A stretch of 64,000 bases of DNA. Origin: Mortierella sp. BCC40632 (Eukaryota > Mortierellomycota > Mortierellomycetes > Mortierellales > Mortierellaceae). The DNA lies in assembly GCA_011634665.1 (NCBI GenBank), contig WAEK01000009.1, positions 682,001 to 746,000 of the forward strand, in the 5' to 3' direction. The position numbers were made by a program, and so were the translations under genes. The notes beneath the pieces were generated by a model. That model was given only the letters and a program-made list of their open reading frames with translations, searched no databases and was not told the DNA's origin. Below are positions 48,728 to 60,270 of the stretch, one piece after another. Each line of letters opens with the position of its first letter. Within the stretch, counting starts at the first letter, position 1.

Positions 48728-48983
48728 TTGTCCCTCCACTGCTCCTGACTTTGCCAGAACTGGTCTGACCTGTCGCGTTGGGAGGAGGCCTCTCTCTCTC
48801 TCGATACCTCTCTGGCTGCGTCCTTTTCATTCTCATCCATGCCTCGCCTCTGTTCTGTCACTCAAGCTCCATCCGCTGATGCCGAGGCTGATACCGAAGC
48901 CAGCACCGACGACACTATCTCAGACAAAGACCCTATCCCCCCCCCTCACCTCCAACTTGTCCCTCCACTGCTCCTGACTTTGC
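48728..48983. repeat. 27-bp direct repeat in the kinase leader
   Basis: An identical 27-nt sequence beginning TTGTCCCTCCACTG occurs at 48728-48754 and again at 48957-48983, 229 bases apart, followed in both copies by a related CAGAAC segment. It is not a simple repeat. It suggests a local duplication in the 5' region. Confidence 0.85.
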
Positions 48984-49364
48984 TCAGAACATGCGACCGC
49001 ACCAATACCGAGAGCCGACCGATGCTGGCTGCGTCCTTTCTCTGCTACTTCCCGCCTACCTGTTCGATCGAGGCCTGCCGGGGCTGATCCAACCAGCACC
49101 GACGATCTGACGTCTTCGAAGACAGCGGAAAATCCGCTCGCTCACCCGCACCAATGCGACCGTATCCACCTCGATCCCTCACTCGCGCGATGACGACGCA
49201 GCCAATGCACCGTATCATCACTATCTCAATCATCATCACTCTTGCACCACCACCACCACCACCATGACCCCTCGTCGCTACAGGAGTGGACTCAGCGACG
49301 ACAGCCTCACCGAGTCGGTACTGCATCCGCTTCGATTCTCTCTTCGTCCTCGTCGTCGCTGGCG

Positions 49365-51153
49365 ATGGCAGAACAACAGAGCCAACCGGCATCGGAGAAA
49401 ACTCTACAAACCCCAGCAGAAATCACTGGTGAGATTGATTCTTCAACAGCATCCTCTGTCCTTGCAACTTCTGCTTTTCCTTCTGCGCCTTTACCGGAGC
49501 CTGCTTCAATGGCCATGACCGCTACAACCACTACACCGATTCCAGTGCCAGTGCGCAAGGCTACTGCCCCCACTCCGATCGAGATGGCCTCGTCCGCCTC
49601 GTCATTTATCTCGATCTCACCTTCATCTCCACTCAAGCACGCCTCCAGTTTCTTTAAACGTCGCAACTCGAACAAGCCCACAGCATTGGCACGTAAAAAG
49701 TCGGGTCGTGAGACTTCGCATGGTATCTTCCATGACTTGAAGCGGTTCCTCAAGGTCCGCTCCAACTCTCTTTCTGCCTCGGCCTCCTCCTCCCCACCAC
49801 AGTCGCCTACCAGCCTGGTGGCCAAGGTTGGTAGCGGAAGTGCGACAGGAAGTGTCGAGAGCGAAATGGTGACCGGTACCGAGACAGTTCATCATCTCCA
49901 CAAGCACCCACACCACCGCCCCCATCGCCATCACCATCACGGCAACGCAATCGAGACGGACTTGCGCAAAAAATATGGCAAGCTGGGCAAAGTCCTCGGA
50001 AAGGGTGCCGGAGGCACCGTTCGTCTCATCACCCGTGAGTCGGACAAGAGGGTCTTTGCGATCAAGCAATTCCGTAAACGCCGGGCCAGCGAGTCAGAGC
50101 GTGCGTATATCAAAAAATTGACTTCCGAATACTGTCTGGGTTCGTCTCTTCACCATCCCAACATCATCGAGACGTTGGATATTGTTCAAGAAGGGGATAA
50201 CTTTTATGAGGTGATGGAGTTTGCCAAGTATGAACTCTTTTCTGCTGTCATGTCGAATGCCATGGACCGAGAAGAGGTGGCGTGCTGTTTCCGAGGCGTC
50301 GCGAGTGGTGTTGCCTATCTGCACGAGATGGGTGTTGCCCACCGAGATCTCAAGTTGGACAACTGTGTAATGAATGAGCGTGGTATTGTCAAGATTATCG
50401 ACTTTGGATGCTCGATGGTTTATCAGTTGCCCTTTGAGACCAAGATCCAGATGGCTACAGGTAAGCTTTTTTCTTTTTTCTTTTTTCTTTTTCTTTAGTC
50501 AATACTTGCTCGGGTTTTCGTAGGCCAATGAAGAACGAAGTAACTCATCTTCTCCCTTCCCCGATCTCTTTTTAGGTGTCTCTGGCTCGGACCCATATAT
50601 TGCTCCTGAAGTGTTTTTGACCGAAGAACATGACCCACGAATGGCCGATGTCTGGTCCTTGGGCATCATCTTTGTCTGCATGACCCTTCGTCGTTTCCCT
50701 TGGAAGTTGGCCCGGGTTGATGTTGATCCTTCGTTTGAGGCCTACTTGAATGCCAGTGGATCGGGCAAGGCACGTCTGTTGAAGCTCCTTCCACGTGAGT
50801 CGCGAAACATCATTGGTCGTATGTTGGAGGTTGATCCTTCCAAGCGTGCCTTGATGACCGAGGTCATGGAAAATGAATGGATCAAGTCCATTGATGGTTG
50901 TACTATCGGTGTTTCGAGCCTGTACCACATGCACCATTTGGGCGATGACCCTTTTGCGATCTGGAACCCAGACCCCAAGCGCAGACCTGACTGTTCCTGT
51001 GAAGAGGACAATTCGTGTTCAGAGGTGGAGGGTGATTGTGACGAGGCTGAGACCAAGGCGGATGTCAAGAAGATTGAGTCGACAATTGCCAGGCCTGTGG
51101 TCCCGTCGATGGTCGCCTCTTCGAACCAGGTTCCCGTGGCCCCAGTCCATTAA
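49365..51153 (+). CDS. Ser/Thr protein kinase of the fungal HAL/SAT4 (NPR1-related) family
   Basis: Two exons in phase: 49365-50460 and 50576-51153 (557 aa). The start is the first in-frame ATG ([12 protein letters not shown]); the frame is open from 49194 but without an earlier ATG. The N-terminal third is Ser/Thr/Pro-rich with a basic segment [12 protein letters not shown] and a His-rich stretch. The kinase domain has the Gly loop [10 protein letters not shown] (about 211), the Lys motif [10 protein letters not shown], catalytic [10 protein letters not shown] (about 325), IDFGCSMVY, and the activation segment [21 protein letters not shown] and the C-lobe EWIKSIDGC follow. The pattern ([21 protein letters not shown]) fits the fungal family that controls cation and nutrient transporters; the target here is unknown. 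The tail is Cys/Glu-rich ([18 protein letters not shown]). Confidence 0.88.
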
Positions 51154-51588
51154 TACACACCCTTCCCCCCCCCTCGATTATTTTTCTTTCTACTCACAAC
51201 CCACAACCACCACACCGCTCTCAATGTAGAATAGCACAACGTTGCATGTAAAATTATACCAGACTTCATATAAAATTGTTACGATATGTGAGCACTCTTT
51301 TGCTCTTTCACTTCCACTGAAGTTTGAGATAGTCATAAAAACAGTCGAGTACCAGTTCCTTGGATAACTGAGCTCTCTAAGGGAGGAGGAGCGGACGACA
51401 TCTCTCTCTCTCTCTCTTGATGACGACATTGGGAAGGGTGATGATGGCTTTGTGAACGTGGATGCGAGACAGAGATTTCTATGCAGGTCACTGTTTTTTT
51501 GATGTGTCCTTTTGGTTGTAGTCAGGGGGGCTACAGCCAAAAGAGTCAACTAACTCTGTACTCTGGAAATGAGCTACGCTTTCTATTC

Positions 51589-51619
<31 letters not shown>

Positions 51620-52380
51620 TTTTGGACGAATCTATCCGCGGAACAGTACGATGAGTTTCTATCCGACGATACTGACCTCTCCCCCCAACGGGTTTTGAAG
51701 ATAAATTTTACACGGGGTTAGCACCGCTAATTAATCCATACACTCTCCAGCCTGGGGCCCCGGCTCCTAGAAATTTGATATCCTAGGTGGAACACCTGCT
51801 TCTATCAGTTGATTCAAAAAAAAATAATTATGATATCTTGGTGCCTGGGGCCTATAATGCCCAGTACGGCGGATAGTAATCATCGTACGGTACGGCCATC
51901 AGTTTTTTTTTATGGGTGCTGTAGGATCACGACTGTTAAGAGTTTTATGTCATTGACCAGGAGGCTGAAGAATGCAGCTCTAGATCTCAGCAGACCGCAA
52001 CTTTCTCAAACCACCCACTTCTCTCTCTAATATGAAATTTGGTCAAAAGGGTTTCCATAAAGAGTTTCATTATATCACTAGGTCCTGGACTCGGGACCTC
52101 CAAAAACTTTCATTGTAAACACAGTCTCTTTACACAGTGTCACTAAATAGAGAGTCGGCTGTATAAATCTCGTGCCCTAGACCAAAGGAAGTGGTCCTGG
52201 TTCTGTAGGTAGATATATTAACTTTGTAGTCTCATGAGAATGGCAACAGTTGAATATTGCTCCTAGCATTGGAATGATACAGTAATTCTCGTTATTCTAC
52301 TGGGGGGCCAACATTTACTGCCACTCATGATACTCTTGCTGCCACTAAACATACCTCTGTGACCCTCAGCTAAGCTCATT
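51154..52380. other. Intergenic, no gene seen
   Basis: 1.2 kb between the kinase stop and the Vps3844 stop. It contains a T run (51598-51623), and then more AT-rich, unstructured sequence (51650-52370) without ORFs over 75 codons. No element ends or repeats were recognised. Confidence 0.55.
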
Positions 52381-54179
52381 CTAATCTCTCTTCAACTGTG
52401 CCCTTGTTGGCCCAACAGGAACACCACCCTCGGACTGGGATCCCATCTGAAGTATAAGACCGACAGCCAGCACCACAGTCATTACCAGTCCTAATCCCAG
52501 CCAGAAAAAGAGGTGGAATTGAACTGAGATGTCGATTTTGTCGCATTGCGAACCCCCATATTGGGTTGTGCCCACTTTACTACACTTGCAGTGATAGCAG
52601 TTGGCTGCGACACTCAGGACACAACTGCCGTGCTGAGTGCATCCGTTTGTCGCCGTCTCGCAGTCAGCAACGGTTTCATAGCAGTGAGTTTGGTTCGAGA
52701 TTGGGAGTGCGCGCTTTTGGCGTGATGTCTGTTGCCGCTGTCGGTCGAGGTCCTGATTGTATTCGGATGGAAGAATGGCTGGTCCAGAGTTGGGCGACGC
52801 AAGGAAAATGGTTGTTGTGAATGTCTTGTGGATTTGTTCGAACTTCGGGATGATGGTCTTATTCCGGTCAAGAATCAAGTAGCATGGCGCAAAGAGAGAG
52901 ATACCTCAAGATTGGTTAGCTAGGGTAAAATGAATAAGGCCTCTTTTTTTTTTTTTTAAAAAAAAAAAAGACAAGCTTGGTTACCAGCTGCAAGAGTTCC
53001 TTCATTATCCCTTGGGCAGTCCTGTACTGGGGAGAATCGACACCATGCTCGCTTGCAAGAGCACTCAAGCCCTTGACGGTGAATTGGAGAAGGTTGGAAG
53101 GATCGGCTTCAGAGTGCTTATGGCCACTACTCTTCTTTCTCTGCTGTTGCTGCCCTTTATATGACTCTAAAAAGTTGCCCAAAGCGACTGATTCTTCTAG
53201 GAACAGGGCATCCGCCTGAGCGACCAAAGGGGAAAAGGCATTAGGTTAAAGAACACGCGTAGATTTGACGTCTACCAACGCAAACATCCGCTACTTCAAC
53301 TCACCTCTCGAGAGAGATCGAAAACTGTCACATCCATGTTATGGTGATTTTCTGCCACGAGTTGCTTGTTCACCTGTGCATCTCCTGACACAGAAGATTG
53401 GTGCTATCACACACGAAAAAAGGAGAGGGGGGTTGAGGTGCTGACATCGTGAACAGATACAAGGTGCAAGGGGTGAGAAGAAATAGAAGCAAAAAGTGGA
53501 TGAAGAGCTCTTACAACATTGAAAACGTATCGGTCTTCTGATGGGACATCCAAAGTCAAATCAGCAACAAGACTCTGGATGCTGTCGACATTTGATTCGT
53601 CCATGGTGAATGCTGGATCGAAAGCAGGCATGAGTTCTGATCATCAAGGTGGCCCAAAAGGAAATCACTTTAGTATTCGCTGGCTTCTCTTGAAAAGGCT
53701 GCTTCTGGCTAAAGCACAAGTTGACCCCTTCCCTATGCGCGCCTTCTCTCTCTTTCTCTCTCTCATGCCTTCTTCGTTGGGGATACGGTACCTTGAGGAT
53801 TGTTGACTCCTTCAATGACCATCACGAGGTTTCCGTCAATAGTCTCAAACAGATCCTTTCGTCCCATGCCTCGCTGTCCAAAGACTTGCTGAATGGGCCC
53901 ATGCACATCCACATAATCATCCTGAAGAGTACGACCCAAATTCAAGAGATGTGAGAGGGAAACGCGCGTCTCTTGAGTGGTAAGAGAAGGCAAATGGTCG
54001 GGGGCATTGTCGGCGCTGGGGTTGTGACGGTTACCCTGAGCGATAGCAGAAGGTCTCCCGTGGGAGAAGAAGTAGACAGTTGTCGTGGTCGAGGATAAAT
54101 GGCTGCCAGCGGAGACAGCAAGGATGCAGGCCGATAGCGCCAGCACCGAGGCTGGAAGCGAAAGCAGATGGAGCTTCAT
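52381..54179 (-). CDS. Vacuolar sorting protein Vps3844-type (DUF3844) membrane protein
   Basis: Five exons: 54179-53792, 53636-53515, 53403-53305, 53215-52985, and a last exon beginning near 52904 and ending at 52381; about 453 aa. A signal peptide (MKLHLLSLPASVLALSACIL) starts a lumenal domain with TTVYFFSHGRPSAIAQGN, DLFETIDGNLVMVIEGVNNP and MDVTVFDLSRE. The C-terminus has the DUF3844 signature: CYETVADCETATNGCTQHGS, then CHCKC, YGGSQCDKIDISVQFHLFFW, and a transmembrane helix (LGLGLVMTVVLAVGLIL). The family acts in endosome/vacuole sorting in fungi. The last junction is one nucleotide out of phase: exon 4 ends on a codon boundary (CTG|GTAACC), while the last exon after CTTGAG needs one base carried over. 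An indel in the adjacent CT run or a missed donor could explain it. Confidence 0.82.
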
Positions 54180-54347
54180 GGTTTTTTTTTTTTTTTTTTT
54201 GGCGACGATTCTCCGTTGTTGTAAGGAGGAGTGGGGAGGGGATTAAGAGAAGAAAGGAGTGTTGTGGGCGACTCTTAACTTTGGTACAAAAAATAAGTCC
54301 CTTTCGGTAGATCCAATAAGTTAAAGCCTAGCATAATTAGCCTAGAA

Positions 54348-54743
54348 ATGACTAAAAAGTCAGTTGAAGGTCCGGGAATAAATCTGTTCGATAACAGCTG
54401 GGTCAATGGTTACAACCTTCGAGGTGGTACTCCAGACTACACTACTACACTGGGCACCTGTAGGTGGTTTTTTATGGAGCGAGTTATCGAACTTGAACTA
54501 CAACCTGGCTCATTGAGAAACGCTGTATTTGCAGTAGACTCTCCTTCCATTCAAGTCACAAGACGTGTATACGAAGGAACTGATCCACGTGGGCTACATG
54601 TCGCCTCTCAGTCTCGTAACTCTCAACTTCTTATGTGTGAAGAGAGCCATGATGTGATATCAATACTTAAGAAGAGCCATACCGGAAGCATACCGTGTGC
54701 CTTCCATCATGACTCCGTAGATTGGTGTCACTGTGGTTGGTGA
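54348..54743 (+). CDS. Uncharacterised ORF (131 codons)
   Basis: Open frame beginning MTKKSVEGPGINLFDNSWV, with a Gly/Tyr/Thr stretch (NLRGGTPDYTTTLGTCRW) and ending DSVDWCHCGW. Composition is balanced rather than repeat-driven, so it may be real or the relic of a gene. It lacks recognised motifs, a sense-strand CT tract before the ATG, and obvious introns. It lies 168 bases from the divergent Vps3844 start. Confidence 0.25.
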   Translation: MTKKSVEGPGINLFDNSWVNGYNLRGGTPDYTTTLGTCRWFFMERVIELELQPGSLRNAVFAVDSPSIQVTRRVYEGTDPRGLHVASQSRNSQLLMCEESHDVISILKKSHTGSIPCAFHHDSVDWCHCGW

Positions 54744-55911
54744 CGGCTGTCGAAGATTCTATAGGAAAAAACTACACGACCTGCTGATGATGATTTAAGT
54801 TTGACAAGGCATTTGTCTTTCTAAGATATTAACAATCTCTTCTTTCGTGGCGACCGCATCGATGCCGCGTAGAACCTAAGGAAGGGCGGTTCTAATTAAG
54901 TCTACTCTTTTCTCCTCGAGGTAAAGATGGGTCATGAGAAGGGACGCCGACGACTTATGAAGATGAGGGAGGACTACATCAAACGGTTGGATCACCACAA
55001 TAAGGACTTTGGCTCTACGACCTTCTTCTATCTAAAGGTAAGATATGAATAGAAAGGAGGGGCTATCAATAATGGGATTGTAAGGCAAGAATCCATGTAT
55101 GAATCAAACTAGGATTGATCCGTCAAGCTCTCGCAGTTGACCAAAGGGAGGTTTGACTGAATGGTATCAGATGAAAGCCATTTCAGGAGCATTCTTTGTC
55201 CAGTCCTTCACTCACCGCCGAGTTTCATACTTGCAGCTGAGAAAACGCTGTTACTTATAGGTGGCTCTTGGCCTCTGCCTCTTGGATAAATGAATAGAGG
55301 AGGTAATGATTCAAATCTGTTCGGGGTTTGTAGAAGTTGTAATTGTTTTAGTAATGGAGAACGAGGGAATGATGGACCATGTACAGTTCTTGATCGAGAT
55401 TCGGGCTGGGTCAATACCTTGGACGGCGCAGCACTTCAGAAAGCAGGTCATTTTATGATTGCATGTGTAAAGTCATATCCGCCGATGAGTCTTTCCAGAT
55501 GAAGAGACGAACTAGTGGCTGTTGAACAGCATGAAGGCTGCTTTATTGTCGGATGAATTGTTTGTGTAGGCATAAGTCCCCTAGTAAGTCAGAACTACTC
55601 TTTACTTCGAACTCAACAGTTTAGCCGATCATTGAGCTACCATAGCTCAAGAAACAGCACTATCGTGGTCGCCATAAGATGGATAATGAGAGAGTAATTC
55701 CTTTGGAATGTCATGTGAAACTAAAGATGAGGAACGAGGGTTAGGCTAAGCTAGATTATCTTCATTTAGTTCTGTAAATTGCGTATGAGTATCCAATTAT
55801 AGAAGGTTTTACATGTAGGTTGCCAAGTTTTCTGTACAACGTTGCTAACGTGAACCTGCAACGCTCTTCGCTTGGAATCGTTAGTTTTGGCCCTCATCGT
55901 GTGCGTTGAGA
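54744..55911. other. Intergenic with ORF fragments
   Basis: More AT-rich than the neighbours. It holds a possible exon at 54926-55036, reading MGHEKGRRRLMKMREDYIKR and then LDHHNKDFGSTTFFYLK before a GTAAGA donor, and a 70-codon frame at 55290-55502 (MNRGGNDSNLFGVCRSCNC). Neither matches a family I know. They may be pieces of a decayed gene or element; no terminal repeats were found. Confidence 0.4.
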
Positions 55912-58900
55912 TTACCACCTTCGCCTCCCTCCATTATTTCCGCCGTATGCATTTTCACCCGTATGTGATCCTCCTTTGGATGAGTATCCATCCCGGGATC
56001 GATAGTCTACTCCATTGCCTCCTGGACGCTCCCCACCACCTGATCCACCCTTGTTTCCTCCGCATGCTGGAGCATTCCCTCCGCTAACATTTAAGATCTG
56101 TCCTCCTCTCCATCGTTCCACCATGAATGCAACTTTCTGCCCATACTTGCTTCCCCGTAAGCTAACCATGTGTCGCTTGATCAGCGCTGCACATGTCTCT
56201 CTATGCTGTGGTCCTGCATTCATTAGTATGTATTGCACAATGTAGTTTCCGTATTGGTCCGCTGCAATATCAATCAACGGAATTCGTGGTCGATCTGGAA
56301 TTCCGTCAGACACAATATGGATGTAGAGCGCCATGATATCCTCCTGCGTCATTTGGATCACCTTCCCATTCACTGTCACTGTCGGGGTATCGAATGAATT
56401 GTTTTCGGGTTGAGTTTGATTGTTGTTGTTGAATATGTTTCCACTTCTGTCATTGTTGTCCATGGTAGTACTGCTGTTGCTTGTATTCCCAGATACAGTC
56501 CTAGTAGGGGCCCTGATTAATGAAATGGTGGCAGCTGAGGTTGGTGTAGCTGAGGCCATACGGAGAGTTTTCTCAACCACTTTGGAGGCGTACTGATCCA
56601 AGGACAAACTAACAGCATCCTCCAGGATTCTCTGAGTCACAGCTGCCCTGTCGGATGGAAGGCCATGTTCCAGAATGTGCTGGATTACCCAGTTACCCCA
56701 CTGGCCCCTGGCGATTATGGTGACTGAATGCAGTATTTCGTCCAACACTGGGCGCTATTAAGAAATAAAAGTCCATCGTTAATTTTGCTCTGTTACCATG
56801 ACATTCAAGTTGCATCTTAAATAAACATAGTAGGAATACCTTGTCATGCTCCGCGCAGTTCTCGAAAATGTTCTGTACAACTAAACTGCCCGTTTCATCT
56901 ACAGCTACACTTGCCCACCGACCTGCTACAGCATTGTTCACATAGGTCATCACTGCAGGAGGAGCGTCAACCCAGCGAATCTCAAACACTTTTTGCCATA
57001 CATGGCACGCATATCTGTGCACAATCGTTTCTCGGATTCGTCGGAACATTTCTGTCACAATCCTTGCCTTCCATTCTTCTTCGACATTATCTAGTGCCTT
57101 TTGAACCACATGGCAGCCAAATGGATCACATGCCAATGACAAAATGTTTCCCTTCATCGCCTGTGCCAATGCATCGATTTGTTGTGGAGTCCCAAACTCG
57201 AAACAGCGTTGAATCAGGAAGTTCCCGAACCGGTTTGACATCAATGCATAAGCTTGCCCCAGAATTGCGTCAATGATCTGGACCTTGATCTCTGGTGGTG
57301 AAGTTTTGAGCTTTTGCTGAAGATGGATCGAGGCTTGTTGGTCAGTTGCCTGGAGTATCCGATCGACGCATACCTAGGTGATGAAAAAATGGACTGGTAA
57401 GTCTAACAGTCGCCTATGGGAACTTTGGTGGTTCATCTATAGAGAGAATGCTGTCCACTACTCATCTTTTACCTGGTAATCGATGTGGGGGGATTTTTCA
57501 CTATTGCGTCGATAACTACCACGGAAAGAAGGCACGCTTGGAAGTGGGTGTTGTTGATACTGCTGAAGATGGTGTTGTTGAGGCTGTGGCATTTGTGTTG
57601 AGTGTGAATATGGTTGACTGATAAAATTTGGATCGAATGAACTCGAGTGCATTGCACCTTGCTGAAAAACGCTTGGGGATGAAGGGTTAGAATCATACCC
57701 AAATCCTATGGCCTAGATTAGAGTGGGAAATTGTTTGAAAATATTTGTCAATGAGCGATAGAAATTAAAGCACTCTCATCCCGACCAGACCATTTACTTA
57801 CGTCCTCTGTCCATGATTGCGATTGTGATAATCCTCCAGGAGTATTCCAAGGGTATTGCATTTGCTGTTCAAGCGCTGGCGTATCAAAAGATCTCATCGT
57901 AGAAGAGAAGCCTCCTGAGTTCCGGTGATGTAGCGTTGGGAAGCTCGTATGGGTGTGAACTCCATGTTGGATTCCTAACACCCCTGGCCCACCACGATCA
58001 TTAAAAAGGTTTACTGGACCCACCGGATCGACTGCTGAAAAGTCAGATGACGACTCTACCACACTATTGAGGTCAATTAGCCCCTGCTTCTGATATGAAG
58101 ATTGTAAGTGTTGTTGGTGCTGGAATGATTGAGATTGTTGTTGCTGGAAAAACGACGTATAGTTATTGAGAAGCTGGCAGTTCCCGACCTTCGTACTGGG
58201 CGCGATGTTTGTCTGCTGTACCTGAGCACTACTCTGGACTGAGTTTGAGTGAGAGAGGGACAGATTTGACAACGCTGATTGTACTCCGAGAGCACTACCA
58301 AATGATAAGTTGGGCTCATATAGTTCATCTGGTGCGACATCTATGCCAGGAGCTCCTCCAGTTGTCGTGACCTCTAAAGCGCCAACTGCCGGTGAAGCTT
58401 CGTCGTCCTTTGTTGAGCACACGAGACTAAACGATGGTGATAACGATCTAAAGGATGGCATTGTTGATGATGCTGCCATGCTCCCACCGTTGGCTTGGGT
58501 GGTGACATGCGAGGTAAACTTCGATGTTGATCCTTTTAAGGTGGCCGTTGTGTCAAACCCAGATAGAGAATGTGTGACCGACGTGAAGCCTTTCAGATGC
58601 TGTAACCTCTCAATTTCCCTGTCCTTTTGTCGGATACTTCTTTGCCCCTCTTCCACCTCCAATCTCAACTTAGAGATTGTTTTCTTGAGTTGCTTAATCT
58701 CAGTAAGCTGTCTCGCGTAGGTTTGTTGTAGATTATTAGAGACAGCGCAATTGGCCTGGTCTTTCCAGTGAGGAGTGTCGAAGGTGGTGCCTTCTGCCGA
58801 AATGTTCGAGAGCAATAAACACGGCGAACTCTTGCGTCTTTGCTCCGCATGGATTGGAATAAAAGCTGAGTTCTATCAAAGTAAAGGGTGCTGACAATTA

Positions 58901-60270
58901 GACAATGGTCAAAACTATTCGTAATACTCTAAGCAGTACGAGACAGTGGTTAGTATTGACGGTGACACTCAAACCGCAGTGGCGGTTCCAGGACATCATT
59001 GAAGGGGAGTAGGGGGTGGAACATGAATAGGGTCAAGCCGCATGGAACGTGCAGCCGAGTTATGAGTAAAGGAGAGCAAAACACAAGATTCCATTACGCA
59101 CTGAAATTAGGAATGGTGATTCCTAGCCTTTGCGCAATTCCTTGCCACAAATATCCGAAGTCAAGACAAGGTCGAGAGGTGGAGCGTGGTACCATTTGAA
59201 AACGAAAAAGAAAACGAAAACGAGCAAAGTACCTCTTTGATGCTAGGTCGCTTATGATTTAGGAATTGGCGGATAGCACGCTGGATGGTCACAGCGGCTT
59301 TAGTCACTTGTGCACTTGCCCCAGCGTCTAAGTCCTTTGTCATTGTTAAAAATGATGTCGGGATTGTTTCCTTATCAGACTGGCAACCAAAAGTAGCTGG
59401 TAATTTAGCAGCTTTCCCAACTACTGCCATTGCCGAATTCTTGCTTCCAATTTGCTCGCCAGTGGTGGTGCTGGCATTGGCATTGATACTGACTTTGCTG
59501 AATTTGGGCAGATTCGATACTGATATTTTGTTGTCAGGGTTATGAGCTTTTGATGGGGTTTCCCCGAGTGAAGGAAGCTTTTTCAAGTTCCTAGCAGCCG
59601 AGAGGACTGGGTTTATGGATAAAGTCAATGTTGGGCGTAATGGCAATACGGGAAGATCGCGCTGTCGAGTCTTGACTGGGATGCATTCATAAATAAGATA
59701 TTCTTCTGTGCAGTTACCATCAGAAAGTGCTGGCTGCATGTGTTGTTCCAGACCTGGGACAAGTGTTGTTTTGCTTGCTATTGTGGTGGTAATAGACTCT
59801 GCTGTTGGGTCAGCAGCGCTTATTACTCCCTCATCTGATGATGTATTATCCAGGAACCGGCTGAAACTGTGCTCAATTGTTCGGTATCCGGCGTTCTTCG
59901 TGGACTTTTCAGATGGCCCATAATGCCGAGAAGCAGAGTTAGATTCCTGTATAGGTGCAGGCGCTAGTGGCAAAGATGAAAATTGTGGGATCCTAACACT
60001 ATTTACACCCTTGGTGTGCGGGTTCTGCTTCGGAGAAAGAACCACGTCTTGCAGTTTTATATCTGGTTGGAGGAGCCGGTGTTGATCATACTGCAGACTT
60101 CCTGGGGATGGTTGTGGTAATGGGGAGTCTGTTGCATATGACAGAGCTGCATCTACTTGATTCTGTGGAGAATACTGGTGTTGTAGAGATCGATCTGCGA
60201 GTTGAGCTGGCTGTTTGGGGATAGTGAGGAGCAGGGAGCCAGGACGCTCCTTGTACCCGTTACCCAACAT
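55912..60270 (-). CDS. Pumilio/PUF RNA-binding protein with IQ motif and coiled coil
   Basis: Five exons, all joined in phase 0: 60270-59233, 58872-57802, 57712-57473, 57373-56840, 56754-55912 (1241 aa). Exon 1 ends with an IQ motif (AAVTIQRAIRQFLNHKRP, about 328-345) after a Pro/Ser/Gln-rich region. Exon 2 starts a coiled coil (ARQLTEIKQLKKTISKLRLE, about 385-425). It is followed by long Ser/Gln-rich sequence. Exons 4-5 form the PUM-HD with repeat cores NRFGNFLIQ, DPFGCHVVQ, HRYACHVWQ, DETGSLVVQ, GQWGNWVIQ, DQYASKVVE, DQYGNYIVQ and SKYGQKVAF: eight repeats. An Asn/Ser/Thr-rich insertion separates repeats 6 and 7, and the tail is RGG/Gly-rich. PUF proteins bind 3' UTRs and repress or localise mRNAs. 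An IQ motif suggests calmodulin or myosin light chain contact; this combination is not one I know. Confidence 0.88.

Noticed and set aside
49194..49364. In-frame extension of the kinase upstream of the chosen ATG (His run)
   Set aside because: No ATG in this stretch and a TGA at 49191; kept as 5' UTR unless an upstream exon is shown.
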